DNA of 64,000 nucleotides, from assembly GCF_000002235.5 (NCBI RefSeq), contig NW_022145596.1, positions 33,038,640-33,102,639 on the forward strand, written 5' to 3'. The position numbers were made by a program, and so were the translations under genes. Origin of the DNA: Strongylocentrotus purpuratus. Lineage: Eukaryota; Echinodermata; Echinoidea; Camarodonta; Strongylocentrotidae. The stretch's first letter is position 1, and every line of letters begins with the position of its first letter. Below the pieces are notes generated by a model. The model saw only the letters and a list, made by a program, of their open reading frames with translations, was not told the origin of the DNA and searched no databases. This document shows, one piece after another, positions 1 to 12,268 of the stretch.

Positions 1-589
1 ACATACGAGGGAGGAGTTGATAAATGTTTTGTTACACGAGAGTGGATGGGTGACATAATATTTTGTCATAGCAACAACAATTGTAATACTGCAATTAATG
101 CAAGAGCGAGTGCACCGGCCTGAGAAGATTACCCCTCTTTTTTCCTACCTTGTGCTGGTTTTGCTGTGATTTCCTGCAATATACTCTCATAAGTTGTGAA
201 GCTAAGTTTTATCAAGAGGGCATGGATCACATTGGACATCAACTATGATCGATGGAGACGTCAAGGGGATCCTCTCCCGATATGCTTCTTCGACAGTTTG
301 ACTTCTCAGTCACCAGTGGCCATACTGCATATCCTGTATTGCTACATCCCAGACTGCACATCAGACTGCTCATGTACTATGCATTCTACACGGTATGTAT
401 GCGATAATGTAATTGGGACCATCTCTGCAAGTAAAGTAAAAGTACTGAAGTATTTGGCATCACATATCCTTTTCTGTCATAACTGCACATCAATTGTCCA
501 TCGCTAATAGGCCTACGTTGTGGTGATGTCGACCCCGATCCCGGTCCCACCCCTAAAACTAATAGACATACCCTTATGAACAACCACAG
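1..589. other. Unassigned intergenic sequence
   Basis: Low-GC sequence with no frame longer than about 100 codons, no recognisable protein motif and no repeat that I could assign. Confidence 0.5.
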
Positions 590-870
590 TGCTACCACGT
601 AGTGAACCACACTGTGTACCACATAGTCAAACATAGTGTGGTACCACAGCGTGCTACCACATGTGAGGCACATGTGATTTTGGGACATGTGGTAACACTG
701 TGGTGTACTATGTGGTGCGTACCGCAGTGTGGTAACGCTTTGGTATAACACACTGTGGGATCACAGTGTGGAAGATTATGTGGTTGATACCACATAGTTA
801 CCACATAGTCTACCACATAGTCTACCATATTGTGGCATCCACCACATAGTCTACCACACCCTCCAGATGA
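590..870. repeat. Imperfect minisatellite of TACCACATAGT words in both orientations
   Basis: About 280 bases built almost only from variants of 'TACCACATAGTC' and its complement 'CTATGTGGTA', plus palindromic joins such as CCACATGTGG and CACACTGTGG. The words occur forward at 770-860 and inverted at 640-770, so the tract can fold back on itself. Open frames here translate to YVV/HSVV repeats and are not genes. Confidence 0.8.
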
Positions 871-1272
871 AAAGTAATACAAGAAACGGAAAGTAAATGA
901 ACCTTATACCTATTTCCATAATATCGAATTTGAACACAATCCCCCCGTTCAAGAAGAATATGCAAGTGAACTAGAGCAACAACATATACAACAGAACTAT
1001 CAGCCCCCACATTCATCGGATGTAAATCAGACATGATAGAGTGAGTTGTATGAAAGTAGTATATATACCCCTACTTCAAGAAAAACTTTCATCATGTACA
1101 CAGGCTGCCGCTACTACCTACAATCTTTCTAACCAATGCTAGTTCCCTCAAAAACAAAATGGATTCTGGCATTTTGGGGGAAATAATCAACAGACACAAT
1201 GCAGGTGTTATTGGAGTAGTTACTGAAATGTAGCTGACTGATGCTTCTCTGTGAGCAGCCGATGTCTCTGGG

Positions 1273-1374
1273 CAGGCGCGGATCCAGGATTTCTTAGGGG
1301 AGGGGGCCCAACTTTTTTTTTTTTTGCTCCCGAAAATTTGAAAATCGTGCCGGCCGAACAGTCACTCAGCGGGG

Positions 1375-1418
<44 letters not shown>

Positions 1419-1675
1419 ACAGAGCACAATTTTTTTTTTTGCTCCCGAAAATTTGAAAAATGCGTCGGCCAAAAGTTAGCTCAGTGGGGGGGGGGGGGGT
1501 AGTTTTTTTTTTCTTGATCCTCAAAAAAATTTCAATTTGCACCCCCCCCTTGAGCGCCAGGGGGGGGGGGGGGCCCAAACCCCTAAAAAGGTAAAAATCA
1601 CGTGATTTTACATGATTTTTTTCTCAAGGGGGGGGGGGGGGCCCGGGCCCCCCGGCCCCCCTGGATCCGCCACTG
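1273..1675. mobile_element. Non-autonomous hAT element with 8-bp target duplication
   Basis: A 403-bp element starting CAGGCGCGGATCCAGG and ending CCTGGATCCGCCACTG, so the inverted termini match at 14 of 16 positions. It is flanked by the exact 8-bp direct repeat TCTCTGGG (1265-1272 and 1676-1683), the hAT-type duplication. The inside is long G tracts alternating with 'GCTCCCGAAAATTTGAAAA' modules and has no transposase. The open frames across it are poly-Gly/poly-Pro artefacts. It sits in the endonuclease part of the decayed LINE and splits it. Confidence 0.9.
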
Positions 1676-2620
1676 TCTCTGGGTACCAACAGCACTGCAG
1701 AAATAGAACTGATAAACCTGGTGGTTTCGTTACTATTCATACGTCTGAAAGCTTGATGGTTCATTACGTACCAAGCCACATCTGTCAATATGAGTGTCTC
1801 TGGCTCATTATCAACCTTGGGAAAGCCAGCTAGAAGCAGTATCATGAACGTGTGTGTTGGCGTTATATACTACCACCCTAGAGCACCTTACAGCATACAA
1901 ATTCTGGAGCATATTCAATATTTGATCCATGAAATACGGTCCATAGATTGCTCTGCAGTCATCACTCTCCTTAGAAGTTCAATGATCTTCAGACTGATTC
2001 TCTACAAGTGAGTAGGACCTCATTTAGGTTTTAAAGATTCCTACCCGTCACGACTTGATCTTGGACAAAGTTTTTACTAACTTTCCAAGCCTACTGGAGC
2101 TATCGACCACCGTTTCATTTTGCTGAAGCAAATTCACAAACTACATATAGTTACTAAAAATGAACCGCGCGGGTACAATGGGAAATCATAAAAGCCAAAG
2201 CAAATTATTACAAACAGACGGCGCAGGATCTGAAGATCTCCCAGCCAGTAAATTGGCACCAACACATAATGTAAACTAAGGTTAGTAATACGAGAGTTGC
2301 TCTCCCTGGTACTGATAAGGAACCAGTTGCTTCAGCATGAGCCATCAATACCCACTTTGCTACAATATCCTGTCAACTGCCACCTCTTGATCTAAACTTA
2401 TTCCCAGCATACCTACCTGCAGATTCTCCTCTTACTACATTTTAGGGACAAATGTTGTCTTCTGCGAGAAAAAAAAAATCAAAGCACTTCATCACAATGA
2501 CTTTACCTAGTACATGCCTAGTCAAGGAATCTGCTGCGGAGCTCGCAGAATGTCTAACCCCAAACCATCGTGCATCACCCCCGTACCGAAAGAAATCCCT
2601 TTCTTTGACCAGATACGACC

Positions 2621-3107
2621 GTAATCATCTTATTTTTTTTTAAATTTAGGTCTTCATCATCTGCTCGATTAATTTAATATTTAGTTGGTCTTATGATCTT
2701 ACCTTCCCAGAATCACCTATTTTAACTACTTCTACTTCGGTCATGATTTGTCCTGTTTCTTTCTTCTCCCCCCTTTTCCCGTTTCCTTCTTCTTATCTGT
2801 TTTACTTCTCCTTGTCCTTTCCTGGTTGTTTGTTGTTTTGTAATATTGTCTCGTATTTTCCAAGTCTTCGTAGGCAAACATTTGAAATATTTTTTTTTTC
2901 TGGGGGATCCACACACTACAAGCACTGTTGTTTAGTGGACCCCCCCCCCATTTCCTCAAAAATTAAGAAGTTCTTGTAATAATTTCATTGTGCAAAGTGT
3001 AACTTACCAGAAAAATGAATTATGTATGAACGAATGTAATACCTTTGTTTATCTTTCTGTTGGAAATGAAATGAAATAAATAAATATAAATTTAATTTAA
3101 TTTAATT
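2621..3107 (+). mobile_element. LINE 3' fragment inserted into another LINE
   Basis: The older LINE reads up to 'DQIRP' at about 2620 and resumes with ISLTPLFTRARESFVAKW at 3108. The roughly 487 bases in between do not belong to it. They are T-rich, untranslated-looking sequence ending in an AATAAATAAATAT and TTTAATTTAATTTAA tail (3074-3105), as expected for a 5'-truncated LINE 3' end. No clear target duplication was found. Confidence 0.65.
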
Positions 3108-3570
3108 GATATCTCTCACCCCATTGTTCACTAGAGCACGGGAATCATTTGTTGCAAAGTGGGTACTGGGTAGTAGATGACAATCAAACCATATTAAGAG
3201 ACAGTTGGGAATGTAAAGGACTGTTCCATTATACAATACATGGTTCACATGCTCAAGTTTATCCTATTTTTCCATCTTACTACCAATGATTTCACTAAGG
3301 CTTTTGATAGGGTAAATCATTGAGTTTAAATTAAAAAAGCTTATTCTTTTAAGCTATTATCTATTATCCCATTTATTCGCAGCTTCCTAACTGGACGTAT
3401 TCAGAGCACAAGGTCTACACACTTACTCTCCCTTACTAGAATTACCATGCGGCGTCCCGAAAGGGGCGAAGTTAGGTCAGGTACTGTTTCTGGTTCTTTT
3501 TAACGATGCTGTATGTGATTGGGAAGCTCGATGGAAATATGTTGATGATTTGACACTTGGGAAAATTGTT

Positions 3571-6500
3571 CAACATAACAAAAATAACGCGAATAGTAAC
3601 CCTGATTATTCAAATAATATTGAAAGTAATCACTTTAACCATAACAATCAATATGATAATGATGAAGAAAATGACAATGAGAAAAACAATAATACGAAAT
3701 ATTATTGTTATATTCGTTATAATCATCTCAATGATTTCCCTCGAGAGATTAGAACTAGCAGATAACCTGAAGTGCTCAAAAGCAATCCGTGTAATTTGGC
3801 TAATAAGTAATTTCACCTTTTCTTCTTTGTATACTTCATAATGTTGAATCCTACACTAATGGCCATTTTGTGTTTATACTGTAATTATTGTTTCATTATT
3901 TGTTGCACTAGACAGTGCGCTTGTAGCATTTAAGTTCAAATGGAATTCGCGCCTTACATCATTAATATAAATGTTATTGTTATTATTATAATCAATATTG
4001 TTTTATTATTATTGAAGAGGATTTAATCCAGTTCCTAGAAAGGCCAAGTCAAGTTCTGTTATGATACCTACATAAAAATGTGTACAAATTAAAAGTTAAA
4101 TATTTTTAAAATGTAGAGAGAGAGAGAGAGAGAGGGTGAGGGAGCAGAATGCTTCAACCTATGAGAATATATGTCGGTGAAGCATTAGCCTATTCAAGAC
4201 CCTTTAAATTAGAATCAGACCGTTTTCCTGTAAAGATCGCGTTCATTTTGGAATCAGCATTGGCTCTCTAGACTAGGTGTCGAGTCGGGAAGATGTCCTA
4301 AACGATAAGAGAGGCAGAGCACCAAAGAGTTCTCAAATTCAAGTGTCCTTCGTATCGTATGTCCTCAAACATCTATTCCACTACCCGCGTGGAGGGGGGG
4401 GGGGGGGGGGTGGTCTCTGCCATGAAGGTAGACCACCAACACTATTGTGTATTTTCAGATCATTTATACCTGCTGAAATTGAAAAAATAACTTATTCATC
4501 TTTTTTTTTTTTTTTTTTTTTTTGGGGGGGGGGGAAGTCTCGTTTACTCGTTTACTTGTAAGTAATTTCAAATCATTTCTTGATATCAAGAATTACCATT
4601 GCATTACAACAGAAAAATCATTTAGTGATATCAAGAAATGGGAATAAATGTTTAAAACGGCTTGCTATGGACACGCACGATCAGTGGACGTCCTTCCGGC
4701 AGGTGCTGATGAATATGAAATGAATCTTGGCATGCACACGTGGTATACGTAATGAATTCGAATTATAAAAGTGTGACATCCCTTGCCCCATTCATTGAAT
4801 AACAGAAGTACATTGTAGTCTTGAGAGAACGTTTTTTAAATGGGTGAAACGAATTGCATTTACAAAACATACAAATTATACTAAAGTACTGTACATAGAA
4901 ACAGAGTAGGAAATACAGTAATATGCTCAGTAATATACAAAGTAGAAATAACATTTCACAAAATAATCAACAAGAAAATGGAAAAAGACAGGAAAATGAA
5001 AAAGACAGACGTGATCAAGCTTGAAATTGAAGAAAGAGGGAGAAAACATGTAAGGATCAACATTAAAACATACGATAACAACATAATTGTCAATGGTAGT
5101 AATAATGATAATATAGTAACAATTATGATAGGATTAATAATAAAAGTAATTTGAACAAAAAAGTGCATAATTGGCCGGTAACTCCTATATTATCGTCATC
5201 AGATCATTACCTTCAATATTATTAGTATTACTGTTATTATTATCATTATTATTATTATTGCTATTAGAATAATTCTTGTTACTTCTAATAGTATTATAAT
5301 TGTTACTGCTATCATTGTTATTATTATTATTAACATTAAAATATTACTATTATTATTTTGATTATTGTTTATGTAATAATCATGATTATTGTTATTAATA
5401 TCATTATTATCATCATTTTTTAAATATTTTTATCATTATCATTATTTCTGTTATTTTTTGTATATTGCTTGCAGACCTCCATTGATTTTAATTAATCAGG
5501 TTATTTCCTTCAACGGGGTAAAAGAAGAAAAGAAAGAGAAAACTTTTTTTTTAAATGGAAAGATTAAAATCGTAAAACAGGAAACTTTAGATGTTGAGGA
5601 TACCCCCATAGAGAATCGATAATCTTCGTCTATTTTAGTTCTCCAGGCGACATTCCGTATGATCTGTTTCTTTGTTCATGATGCCATGGTAACCAAAGAA
5701 TGATCCTTCCAGTCAAAATCAGTAAGTCGTCAGATGATTAAGAGAAAGCCCTCTCTAGGGCTCTCATTTTATTCGAGGGGATGGAAATATCAGGAAATGT
5801 TTCAACGCGACCAAAGGCACTTCTTCCGTTTCGAAAAAAAAGGCAATTATGTAGCGAAGTATGAAATATGTCACTAGGCAAAATACTCATGAGTTTTCAA
5901 AACGAGTAAGTATGACAGGCAGATATAATTCTTGATATTATTACTGACGCCAGGGATTCAAGCAAATTAATTAAAAATAAAGGTGGCGGGGTTACTGGGA
6001 GGGAAATGTTGCGATTAACTGATTTTTGTTATTTCACTGTAAAGAAGAAAACTAAACTGACACCCACACTCAATTTTTCTTTCGGAAAATCCAATCTGGC
6101 AAAGGGAATCCTCCCTCACCCAACCAAAGGGGATCAATCATTCATATTTTCCTTCAGATTTTACATTATGTGCATTATACCAATACGTCTGAATGATATA
6201 AAATCTGAGGATCTTCTGCTCCATCCACCCTAAGTAATATATACGGTATCAAACGGAAGGGGGTATATGTATATACCTTTAACAAAAAGTGGAATATTTA
6301 AATATAATTTTTTTAATACAAATTATTATAAAGTGGTATTAAAAACAAAGAGTCCTTTTTAAAGCGATGACAAAGTTGAGATTCTGTAATACCTTTGTAA
6401 GTAAACAAAATATTCATTCCATGCGAGAAGTACCCCGCATGAAGGATCACTGTGAAAAAGAATGGCAACAAAAGTGAGTACACCCTTGTACTATAATTAT

Positions 6501-6870
6501 GGGAATGAATGCCAGTTTTAAAATAAATGTCAAAATTGTGGATGGTCACCTTTGTTTCCAAGCACTACTTAAATTGTAAGTAGTGCAGACTGTAGAGGTA
6601 ACCAATATTACTTATGTCTTTAATTTCATCCTTTTCCACTCCTCCGCAGTGTCTTCTCAAAGGAAAAAAGGTTAAAAGTTGGAATTTTTTTCTTTCTCCT
6701 GTTTTTGTGTTAAAGATTGGTCAAGAGGAGCTTCAGTATATTGTGACTCCAAGGTATGAAACACATTTTATTTTGCATTATGCTTACAAAACATATCTTA
6801 TGTTTGGTACTAAAAGTGAAGAATATTATTGTTATTTTACTACTTACATGATATTGATATGTAACAATAG
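3571..6870. other. AT-rich intergenic sequence with simple repeats
   Basis: No gene seen. It holds AAT/ATT-rich low-complexity DNA (about 3585-3720, 3960-4015, 5215-5440), a GA run (4113-4135), 17 G residues (4394-4410), a T23-G11 junction (4501-4534) and a short inverted pair 'TTGATATC..AAG' around 4580-4640. The asparagine-rich frame at 3550-3765 is a translated AAT tract. Confidence 0.6.
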
Positions 6871-7526
6871 CAATGGTTTTATAAGGCCAATGCGGCAATT
6901 TCAGGATTTTACAAGGTATTTATGGTATTCTGTTAACTGCACTGAAACTGAGGTCTCCCTTATCTGTTTTGCCATACTGCTTAGTCTGTTCTGTTAATGG
7001 AGAAGTTTGAACGTTCTTCAGGCCCGCACACGACCGATGTACTTATACGGACACTGATATGGATTAACATGTTAAAAGAGGAGTAATGTTCAGCCTGTTT
7101 TCTACTGCCGCCTTCTCTTTAAGAATGAAGATGTGAGGATTCAATTACATTCAGGTTACAAAAATAAGCCACTCTATATGAGTACTTGTGAATATTCACA
7201 ATGGTTTTATAAGGCCAATGCGGCAATTTCAGGATTTTACAAGGTATTTATGGTATTCTGTTAACTGCACTGAAACTGAGGTCTCCCTTATCTGTTTTGC
7301 CATACTGCTTAGTCTGTTCTGTTAATGGAGAAGTTTGAACGTTCTTCAGGCCCGCACACGACCGATGTACTTATACGGACACTGATATGGATTAACATGT
7401 TAAAAGAGGAGTAATGTTCAGCCTGTTTTCTACTGCCGCCTTCTCTTTAAGAATGAAGATGTGAGGATTCAATTACATTCAGGTTACAAAAATAAGCCAC
7501 TCTATATGAGTACTTGTGAATATTCA
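6871..7526. repeat. Exact 328-bp tandem duplication
   Basis: 6871-7198 and 7199-7526 appear identical base for base over 328 bp, arranged head to tail. The flanks diverge at once on both sides. The unit has no coding motif. Identity implies a very recent duplication, gene conversion, or an assembly artefact. Confidence 0.95.
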
Positions 7527-8037
7527 AACGGTGATTTCCGGAAAACTAAACCCTTTCCTTTTCCAAACTCAAGGGAGATGGAATGAGAAACAAAGACCGA
7601 GACACACACACAGAAGAAACCCAGCGAATGAAGAGGGTCCAATGTGAGAAGATGCTATGACCTGTTGAAGGAGTTGGTGGTCATTAAGAACAAGAACAAG
7701 GGGTGCAGATGGAAGAAGGGATGAACACGAGATCGGAGATTCATGAGAGAGAGAAAAAAAAAAGAGAAAGAGAGAGAGAGAGAGATAGAGAGAGAATATT
7801 AAAACAAAAATATTAAAGAAACCGAGGGCGAAGATAATTTTATATGTACTAAACGTTTAAAGAGAGAAAACCAAATTTTGAAACATACTGCGGCAATGGG
7901 ATACATTTTAGGCGAATAAGGTGCATATCGTAGACGTATTGTCGCCAGCGTAATATATATGACTCGTTGCGCCTTATGGCGATGCCTTATGAAACAGAAA
8001 TGGCCTTCACTCAACCATACGAATATGGAACAAACTA

Positions 8038-8078
<41 letters not shown>

Positions 8079-11000
8079 TGCGAGAATTCTCAACTCTGAC
8101 ATATTATATATATTATATATATTTGGGCGGGAGGGGGGGGGGGGGGGAGGGGGTGGGGGCGTTAAGAGTGGTGGTGTCAAAGTGCAAAGTACATGAACCC
8201 TATGTGATTGGCAAGCGAAAAGGCTTCTGTTTCACAATAGTTTGATGCTCTTGTAAGCTTTAATGCTGTCATGCAGAAATTCTGTGCACAAAACGGCTAT
8301 TAAAAACAAACTAAGAAACAAAGCACACTGCATCAGCATAGGCTGAGTCTCCGACTTTTCGCGAAGAATCTAGACATGTGACTCTCTCATGTTTATGGAT
8401 GATTGACAATTATTACACGTATAACCTACAATCATGCGAGTGACAGATCAAAGCATAACGACAACATAATCTTCTGTAATCGTCCACTGAAAAAGAAAAA
8501 AAAGTAGCTTGATTGGAATACAGCCAATGACGTTCATCAGGTTAAAATTATTCCTCATGGCGGCCAAGAAGAAACATGTACCAGTATAGCCCCTAATACA
8601 ATTGATCCATTGGAAATAATGAAATTTCATAGGAGATCTCAATCAGTTAAAAGGATCTCACCCATTTTTTAATTTTTTTTATAGATATTTTGTTTAGTGA
8701 ACCAAATAAAACCTTACATTTGTTATTTTTATATGATTTGGTAATCTCAAGAGACGCCGTGTGTCTGATAATAATTAACTTCTAACTTTTTAATTCTTTT
8801 TATTCTTCTCTTCCTGCTATTTTTGAAATAATGTATCCAGCAAATCATATTACTCAGGGAGTGGAAGATCATCTGTAGACCGGGTTGGAGGGGGTGTCGG
8901 GGCGGGGTGAGGAGATCTGTCCGCGTGTCATACCTACTTCAAATATCTTTTTCTCTGGGCCTCCGGGATGACACGGCTCTGTGCCATTGGTTTGTATTTT
9001 TACAAGTCCAATACATTTTTACGTTCGTCTTGTAGACAAGGCATCGCTCTACGAACAACAGTGGCCCAGATTTTGATTCCTGCCACACCAGTGTTGTCAT
9101 GTAACAGGAAATTCACACTAATCAGAATGGTAAAAGGGCCACGTTATATAGCAAAAGGGTCATTTGATGAAGGAACAGGGCCACCGACCATAATTTGATA
9201 GAGGGATTAATGAGAGGTGAAAAGCATAATAAGGGGAAGGGCCCTTCATAACCAGACAATTATGACAAGAAAAAAAGAGGCACTTATTAGAATGGAAAAA
9301 GGTTACGAGTAAAAATAAAAGGGGCAATTATCAGAGATGTAACGGGGCACTTATACACATGTGGAACTGGCATCTATTAGACAGAAAAGGGGCAATTTGG
9401 GGGAAATGGAAAAACTTGGAGCCCTGTATACAAATCTACGAAAACTCTTGTTTCAACCCGTCACTTTCTAACACGAGATAAACAATCACAAGAGTTCGTG
9501 AAAAGGCAAGCGATCAACATTTCTTTATTGTTTGATTGAATGGGCAAGTGTTTTTTCCCTCAAAGATTAGCCTTTTCTCAAGGACCATCTTTGAACAAAT
9601 TATGACTATTTGTATTCATTTAACCCTAATTTTCTTTAATTCAGGGGTAGGTTTCCACAAATTACATGTATCGGGTAAACCGACGACGTGAAGCATGCGA
9701 CTTTTCGTGAATATTGGGTTCTGTTTTCACGAAAGGTGCTGCAACCCGACGCGAAGATCCGATGGAACGGAGTAAGTCTTTGTAAAACATGATTTTTTTT
9801 TAAAACCTGAATTGAACTTTATCTTGATATATTAATATTTATAACGATATGTAACTACTTGAAACAGCGTCACCCCCCAACCACCGGCAACCAATAACCA
9901 TCGTCTCATGCCGTTGATTTTATTTGAAACTATAGGGAGATACTCACATTTCTTCTGCTGTAAACACAACACCAAAAAACATTCTAGAAATCAACTATTC
10001 ATTTCAATACACTTGTATTTCCTATATATACATTTTTGGGGATTTTAAGAAATGTGCCATTTCAATAGGCGACACACAAGGCTATAGACATTGGCTTAAC
10101 CTAGCTCGGGTTGATTTTTCTGTCTTTGCAATCATGTTTGCATCTTTAGGGAGGTGATAGAGAAGGTGTGGAGTCAAGCCGCTCTCCTTTGACCCAATGC
10201 TCCAAGCCGCCTAAAAGTTATGCGCTTATCTGCAACTGTCGACCGGGTGGCGAGATAAAAGAGCGCATGAAATATCAGGATTTAGAATTCCTACATCAGA
10301 AAATGGTATCTCAGCAAATGTTCGCTGTCCATTTCAATGATTTATCATCATTTGTTGAAAGTGTAATGAGTTGAACAAGCGAATACAAACTTTTGTAATT
10401 TCATACTTATTTTCCAGCTGCAAAAGTACAAAATTGAATCCACATTGAATTTGAAGTTATCATTTTTAAAGTACATTTTGTCTTCTGTTGTGTAAAAATG
10501 CAGTGTTAAACTTTCGATTAAAATTTTGCTAATTTTTGCTAATTTTTATTGAATTGAATGGCATAAGTTTATAAAATAATGTGTAATATCAAGATTTGCT
10601 AAACTCAGATCTACAGAATATTCTACTTGCTCACAAGTCGAAAAAACGACTTCTGTCCTATTTTTTTTCTAATCCATGTTTACAAAGAAACTAAAATAAC
10701 ACTGGCTCTTACTAATAACATGTACATGTATTCTTGTCAATTAAGATGGGAGACCGGTTTCTTCATTACTTCTCAATTTGAGAGGCCTGTAAATTGTAAT
10801 CTGATGATTGAGGCTATCCATCTTCTTCTTTCATTTCAAGGAACATTAAATTGAAAACCAGGCACAAACAAATTAATGTGAGCTAATGTCAATATCTGTT
10901 CACTTCACTTATCCCTGCTCCTCTTCTCATATCTCAAGTGACAGCACTCTTCACTTCCATTCTCTTCTCATCACAAACGTATAAAGATAAAAACTCGGGC

Positions 11001-12268
11001 CATTTTATAGTATAGCTGTTTCAATTCAGTTCAATTACTGTCTTTTATAATTCCCCCTCTGAATGCCTTTTCCCCGGACTCTCGATTTCTCTCAATACCA
11101 CATCAAAGAGTTCCTTGATACAAAGCTCTGCAATTCAAGTTTTGTCCAACAGCCCCCTCCTTAAAAAAAAAAATGAAGAAGATTAACTCTGTATTTTGTT
11201 ATACATGTTTACCACTCTCATTGATATCTTTTTAAAAATGGAATAGCTATGTGTGGTAAATTAAAATCTTGAATGCGTTGTCTCGATAAACCAATGAGTG
11301 CCTCATTTGGAGTGCCTACATGTAGAATGATTAGAAGGTTTCATTGAAGGCTATCTGTCATGAAAATTCTGTCAATGACTAACTTAAACTTAATGAGAGT
11401 TGGAGAAGACAAATTAACAGACAAGTCAACAGCAGATCAATTAAAGATTTCTAGTTATCATGACAGTCTTTATTAACAATAAATAACATCTGTTTCATTG
11501 ATGCGATGTGTTATGTCTTTTCAGTGATTTACCACCCACTCACAATGATGTGGAGGAGTTTTTTGAAAGAAATAAACAAATGAAATGATCCCCACCTCCC
11601 CCCCCCCACCCCATGAAGAAGAAAAAAATGATGATTGATAACGATTGATAATTAATGAACATGGCTTTCCCTTACCCGTTAACTCTACATACATATTCTT
11701 GTCAAGTCAACTGATTTAGTTATTGGGATCATAACACACTAAAGTGTAATGTGATACCTTTGGAGAAAACTGTTTGACTAACACAGGAAATACACAAAAT
11801 GGTAAGCAAATGCTTCGAACTGGAATGGCAAACTGTTCTCAATATGTTAGAAATAGCAAATTTTACATCATTATTATTATCATTTTTTTTTACTCATAAT
11901 TCATTACAAAAATAGTGGGTTGATTGTACTTCCATTATGATTAGGATGCTATTGAACTTGAATTTAACCAGACATAATTATATGCACTATTCTTGAGAGG
12001 CACATTGCACACAGCACTGCTGTATTAAAAGTACTCTCCTATATTGTACTTTAACATTTGGTTTATACATATCTGTATTTTCATGAAAAACATACTTTGT
12101 GAAATGTCGAAATATTTAACCTTGTAAGATAGGGAAAGTGTTTGAAACTAAATGTACTATGTTAATATGATAATCATAATATGATTTTGAGTTCTGGTCA
12201 GGTGAAAACAGAAATTAATTTGCTAATTGTAACTAAAACTGTAAATACATATTCAAAAAGTTTACTGT
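7527..12268. other. Intergenic sequence, no gene recognised
   Basis: Only short frames without motifs. Simple repeats: GA-rich (7745-7795), TA run (8041-8074), G-rich (8127-8160) and C-rich (11592-11612). Nothing else could be supported. Confidence 0.55.

Larger units (their letters stand above)
1090..3570 (+). mobile_element. Decayed LINE (endonuclease + RT), with two nested insertions
   Basis: Translated pieces in plus orientation match one LINE in order. 'NASSLKNKMDSG' near 1140 and ECLWLIINLGKAS with NVCVGVIYYHPRAP near 1795-1885 are endonuclease motifs; 'PTGAIDH' near 2090 is the endonuclease SDH motif. 'LVKESAAELAE' near 2520 and ITPVPKEIPFFDQIRP near 2575-2620 begin the RT. ESFVAKWVL (about 3145), QFGNVKG (about 3200), FTKAFDRVNH (about 3290), GVPKGAKLGQVLFLVLFNDA and the catalytic YVDD (3538-3549) follow. 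It has many stops and frame changes and is old. A hAT element (1273-1675) and a second LINE tail (2621-3107) interrupt it. The 'KYVDD' form belongs to a LINE type different from the one at 12269. Confidence 0.8.

Noticed and set aside
1220-1845. Poly-glycine and poly-proline frames
   Set aside because: They are translations of G tracts in the hAT element at 1273-1675.
3550-3841. Asparagine-rich frame as a possible gene
   Set aside because: AAT-type low-complexity DNA following the decayed LINE YVDD motif.
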